Program-made: the position numbers and the translations under genes
Shown here: positions 60,101 to 64,000 of the stretch, in pieces
Layout of the letters: the number at the start of each line of letters is the position of its first letter
Numbering within the stretch: position 1 is the stretch's first letter
Source: Pagrus major
Taxonomy: Eukaryota; Chordata; Actinopteri; Spariformes; Sparidae
DNA: 64,000 bases
NCBI RefSeq assembly: GCF_040436345.1
Contig: NC_133232.1
Location: forward strand, 30,043,815-30,107,814
Direction: 5' to 3'
The notes under the pieces: model-generated
The model's database searches: none
What the model was told of the DNA's origin: nothing
Seen by the model: only the letters and a program-made list of their open reading frames with translations

Positions 60101-62871
60101 TGGAGCAGAGGCAGAAAAGATGGTCCTGGGGAGGACTGTCCACAGACTCTGATGGACGAACAGGTAGAGGCCCTTTCTTTGGCCAAAAAGTTCACCCTTT
60201 CCTTTCTGCTCTTTTGTTCAATTTGACTTTCATCATCCACTTGCCATGGTCGTGAAAGAGCAAGTCAGGATACACAAAAAGTGCCACACACGCAACAGAA
60301 ATGAAAAAACAAGACGTGAAAGTGGTCAAGTTCTGGTGAAATCCAGCCATAATGTACATAAAAGCAGTTTAAAGCTATTGTTGATGATGCCAGATGAGTT
60401 GGCTGGTATTGACTTGCATGACACTCAGACAAACATGGTTATTTAGAAAAAGACGCAGTCCTCACTCTGTAATTCAAAAATAGACAGAGGTGACTGTGTC
60501 TTTATACCTCAAAATTTAGCTGCTATAAGTTTGGTAGCTAAGAGCAAAACAGTAACTTCTCCTGTCATATTATATTTGTGTTGAATTGCATCCCTGTAAG
60601 TCATTTTTAGGCCTTGTTAGCCACTAGTTTGGTAATATTTGAGCCGTAATGCATTATGTATAATTTTTTAAAGCTTGTCAACTTAATTTAACAACTTAAC
60701 TATTTTTGTGAAAGCTGAAAACATAATCTGATAACTCAAAAATCCACATTTTGTTTACTGAAATCTGAAGAATTAAATGTAAATGACAACTGTACATGTA
60801 GTCTGTCACATTACTACACGCATGAGATATCACTTGACTCATCTGCACAATCACTTCCACTGTTTGACACTCAGACAATAACCCACAATGTTCTGCAGAA
60901 AACTACAGACCGTTTGTGACGTAGAAGTAAATGGGTCTGTAGAGTACCAGCTGATGACTGTCAATGTTAATTTGGTGCCAAGACTGTAACTACTCAATGC
61001 TCCATGTCAAACCAGGTTTCAGCTCCTTTCTCTTCCATTCTATGACGGATGTGCCTCAGCATCATGTATGTTATGGCTCCTCTCTGAGAGCTGTGTTTTC
61101 CCACAGGAGACTCTGATGCGGGCGCCTCATCTCCAGTAACAATAGTTATCTCCCCTGCCTCGCCAGAAAAGCCACCAAGGAGTCGACAAGGTTTTGTTTG
61201 TTGATAATTTGCTCACCGATGTAGCAACACAGCATGAAGTGGTGCTGGCACTCCAGATAGCTTGGTTACCTTTTCCTCCCACCATCTTCCCTCACCGACC
61301 AACCCTCACCTGCGCTCTAACTGGCAGTTTTTCACTAACCATTTCTTGTATGAGGCCTGTGTTCTGAATGTGCCTTGTGCTGGGTGAATAGCTGGAAGTG
61401 TAGCTTTAAGTTTTTTCACTCACTCACACCGTCGAAACACTTCCAGGTCACATGGGCGACTTCGCATGGAAGCCTGACATGAAACACAGGACTAATATCT
61501 CTCTGGCACGGATCATATGACAATGATGCTCCCGTCTTTGGAGTGGTCAAACAAAAGCATCTGTTGTTGACTAACTGCCATGCCCGGCTCTTAAACCACC
61601 GCAACTTTGTTGTGGTTTGCTAAAAGTCTACATTGTCATGTTAAACATGATATTGACGTCTGAATTCATACTTTATATCATGTATTTTTCATGGTTTAAT
61701 GGCTATATTATGTAAGTAGAAATATTTTTTAGTTTTGGTATATCAAAGCAACATACCACCCATTGCATATTAGGGGTATTAAGATCTTGCAGAACCTTGT
61801 ACTCCCTTGTGTGCACCCAAATGCCTTTCCCAATAGCCAACCTCCAGTTTAAACCCCGCCTCCCTTGTCTGTCTATCCTCCTCCCTCCTAGTGGACAAGC
61901 GATCCACATCCACCATGAACCTGAAACAGCCGTCTGAGGCTGGCATCAGCAAACGCCTATCCTCCTCCTCTGCCACCCTCGTCAAAACTCCCGACAAAAG
62001 TAAGTCTCCTGTCTTCCCTCCCCCTCCTTCCTCGTTTACTCCTTCTCCCCCTCCCTTCCTCCTAACCTCCCTGCATTCCTGTGCTGTGTGTTAAGCAATA
62101 AAGTAGGTTTTCAGACGAACTGTTATCAGCCAGGTTCATGTTTTTCAGTGATGATAATGTATTGAGATCTACCAGGTGACAATCTGTAGATTATCTGGAA
62201 CAGACCCACTTTCTCTTCCAACTCTTACGGCTAGAGTGAACTCTGACCCCTGTGCTCTCCATATCCAGGGTTTTACACACAGGCTCACTGGAGCACAGAC
62301 TGGTAAAAAAAAATACTTTAGCTCTCTGTCTCTGGTTCAAGCTAATGAGAAATTAGCATGGTCTCCCAATATTGCTTTGTCCATTCACTATGCACCTCTA
62401 TGAAGTACTGAATCAAATCTTCAGAATCAGAAGGGGTCCTTAGCATCAACTTGTGATTTGTAAGTAAATGTACTCGTAGTGGTGTAGAAGCTTCACATAT
62501 TTTGATTCACAATTGTATTTGATTTCTGCAGAAAAAAATAATCAACACAATCAACTGATTCACATCTCTCCACAGTGTCTAAGGGCTGTCAGTATCATTC
62601 CTACTTTTTGATATTACTGATTTTTGTACACCTCCCAAATTTCATATTTATGCTTTTCCTTTTCCAGGCTTCTCTATTTTTTTTCTAAAAAAGTCTGAGA
62701 GACTTTGAACCGCTTCACAAGCGAGCGCTGTGTAAATTCACCACTGGGTGTTTCATCATTGTCTCTCAGGGGCTAAGCAGAGGAGCTCGTCTTGTAACCG
62801 GTTGCCTAGCAATGGCAATGCTGCTCTGGCCAGTAAGGAAGACGGCAAAAAGCTTCAGGTGGAACAGACAG
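50927..62871 (+). CDS. map7d3: MAP7 domain-containing protein 3, 5' part
   Basis: A microtubule-associated MAP7-family protein. Members bind the microtubule lattice through the N-terminal coiled coil and help recruit kinesin-1. Exons on the plus strand: 50927-50972, 58881-58982, 59322-59402, 59618-59781, 60052-60163, 61107-61190, 61892-61999 and 62770-62871. All are in phase, giving the first 266 residues; the rest lies beyond the window. The start MAEGATTLKGLRAQM resembles the MAP7D3 N-terminus. A charged coiled coil rich in Glu, Arg and Lys spans about residues 60-145, with the family signature KRWSWGG following RRTLERS. A Ser-rich segment with RSSSCNRL follows. The 7.9-kb first intron starts in CpG-rich DNA. 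The head-to-head position with adgrg4 matches human Xq26.3 and favours map7d3 over map7, map7d1 and map7d2. Confidence 0.88.
50973..58880 (+). other. map7d3 intron 1
   Basis: A 7.9-kb intron without any recognised exon. It contains repeat copy B (54429-54612) and poly-T runs near 52141-52162 and 55721-55742. Short open frames inside it lack splice support. Confidence 0.6.
54429..54612 (+). repeat. Repeat copy B of an inverted pair
   Basis: Reverse complement of 50390-50579. The two copies lie head to head about 3.9 kb apart and flank the first exon and promoter of map7d3. Both carry a short open frame ending in the same peptide (NHSECSRYTY); the substitutions between copies change amino acids as often as not, so I read it as non-coding. 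Confidence 0.75.
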
Positions 62872-64000
62872 GTGCAAAAGATCCCCTCTCCATCCCACAC
62901 CACGCTTTCTTAACAAACCAACACAGATTATAGAGGAAATATTCAATAAGTTCTATTATAAATTAAGCTCTGCCAAAGCTAGATGGATGATAAATGGATG
63001 GATGGATGTACTTTATTGATCCCAAATTTGGATATTATTGTGTTACAGCAGCAGGTAATCCAGGCGTTGCAGAAGAACAGTAATACACAGTAAATGTTAG
63101 AGCTGGGCATTATCTCAATATTATATTGTTATCGCTATTTGCGACTATATACCGTGTTAGATTTGGGACACCGCTATATTGTGATATGGTCTAAGAGTTG
63201 TTTTTCTTGGTTTTAAAGGACACATTACAATAACATTACAAGTGAAGTAATCTGATAAAGTCTCAGACTGTTCTACTTGTTCTAAGGGCTGTCACGATAT
63301 TGGATTTTCACCAAACAATTATCATAACCAAACAAATTCACGCTAAAGCTATTATCGCGATTCCTCTAGAAATTTGACAAGAAAATGCAATCAAATCTAT
63401 CTTTAATGTTCTTTTATGGCAGAAGAATTACGCTCAAAATACAAGTGAAGGGAGGTGGAAAGAGTCTGTAATCATAACCATAAAAGATGAGTTACTATGG
63501 ACTACTCAATTACTATTGAAAAGGCAACCAGATTACCTCATTACCAAAAGATGCACTAGGCAGAACATCTTCTCTGGATTATTATCGATATTATCATATG
63601 TGTAATATTAACACAATATCAATATTTCGTTTTTTTAATATCACAGTTATCGTGAATATCACAATATTGACTCCCCTAAATGACATATATATGGTGTGTC
63701 TCGATAAAGCCTAAAAATATTGCGATATTGTTTCAAGGCCATATTGCCCAGCCCTATATATTGAAATATACATATCAACACTCGCAGTGAGATATATTTG
63801 CCATCAGAAAAATAAAACCCAACAAATAACAAAATAAGTTATAATAGCTCAATTCAGAGTTTAAGGAAAAACCTTAGTATACTCTATAAATAACATGTGT
63901 ATCTGTAGGATATAGACTATAACAAAAGAATAAACTAGAATACAGTATAGTAAAATATAAACCTAGGATAAAACACTATGTAGCTATGCCAACCACATGT
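62872..64000. other. map7d3 intron, repeat-filled
   Basis: No further map7d3 exon found before the window ends. A (GGAT)n stretch near 62990-63008 leads into TGTACTTTATTGATCCCAAA, a common fish repeat block, then nested MITE-like elements. Confidence 0.6.
63094..63757. mobile_element. Nested MITE-like elements
   Basis: Outer element: left end TTAGAGCTGGGCATTATCTC and right end CATATTGCCCAGCCCTATAT are inverted termini. Inner element: about 63283-63680 starts AAGGGCTGTCACGATATTGG and ends near ATCGTGAATATCACAATATT, another pair of imperfect inverted ends. The outer element is therefore split by a younger insertion. Confidence 0.55.

Overview
This window looks like teleost (probably percomorph) genomic DNA. 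Genes have many small exons and short introns with good GT-AG signals, the intergenic DNA carries short non-autonomous repeats familiar from fish, and a teleost-multiple-tissue (TMT) type opsin is present. Nothing prokaryotic was seen. All gene models below were assembled by hand from the raw sequence. I required canonical splice signals and matching reading phase across every junction.

Layout. (1) 1-2.77 kb: no gene. It holds a hairpin, a small MITE and possibly the 3' flank of a neighbour outside the window. (2) 2.77-4.26 kb, minus strand: a four-exon TNF-ligand gene that I read as cd40lg. (3) 4.3-8.0 kb: repeats, a foldback element and a long hairpin. (4) 8.03-16.53 kb, minus: a complete four-exon TMT opsin with the retinal-binding lysine. 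(5) 16.5-23.6 kb: repeat-rich, no gene. (6) 23.6-25.8 kb, minus: a vestigial-like (vgll1-type) TEAD cofactor. (7) 25.8-30.4 kb: no gene. (8) 30.4-44.1 kb, minus: a large pentraxin-GAIN-7TM adhesion GPCR, read as adgrg4, with at least 27 coding exons. (9) 45.4-48.9 kb, plus: a candidate small six-exon gene that I do not recognise. (10) 50.9 kb to beyond 62.9 kb, plus: the 5' part of map7d3, a microtubule-associated MAP7-family gene starting in a CpG-rich promoter. The right end is repeats.

How the genes relate. The set map7d3 - adgrg4 - vgll1 - cd40lg has the same order and relative orientation as human Xq26.3, where BRS3 and HTATSF1 lie between ADGRG4 and VGLL1 and ARHGEF6 follows CD40LG. This window therefore covers the fish counterpart of that block. 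BRS3 and HTATSF1 were not found, and an opsin sits between vgll1 and cd40lg. The genes belong to unrelated pathways (B-cell help, light sensing, TEAD transcription, adhesion signalling, microtubules), so their linkage is shared ancestry and not an operon-like unit. The most interesting item is the unrecognised six-exon gene between adgrg4 and map7d3.
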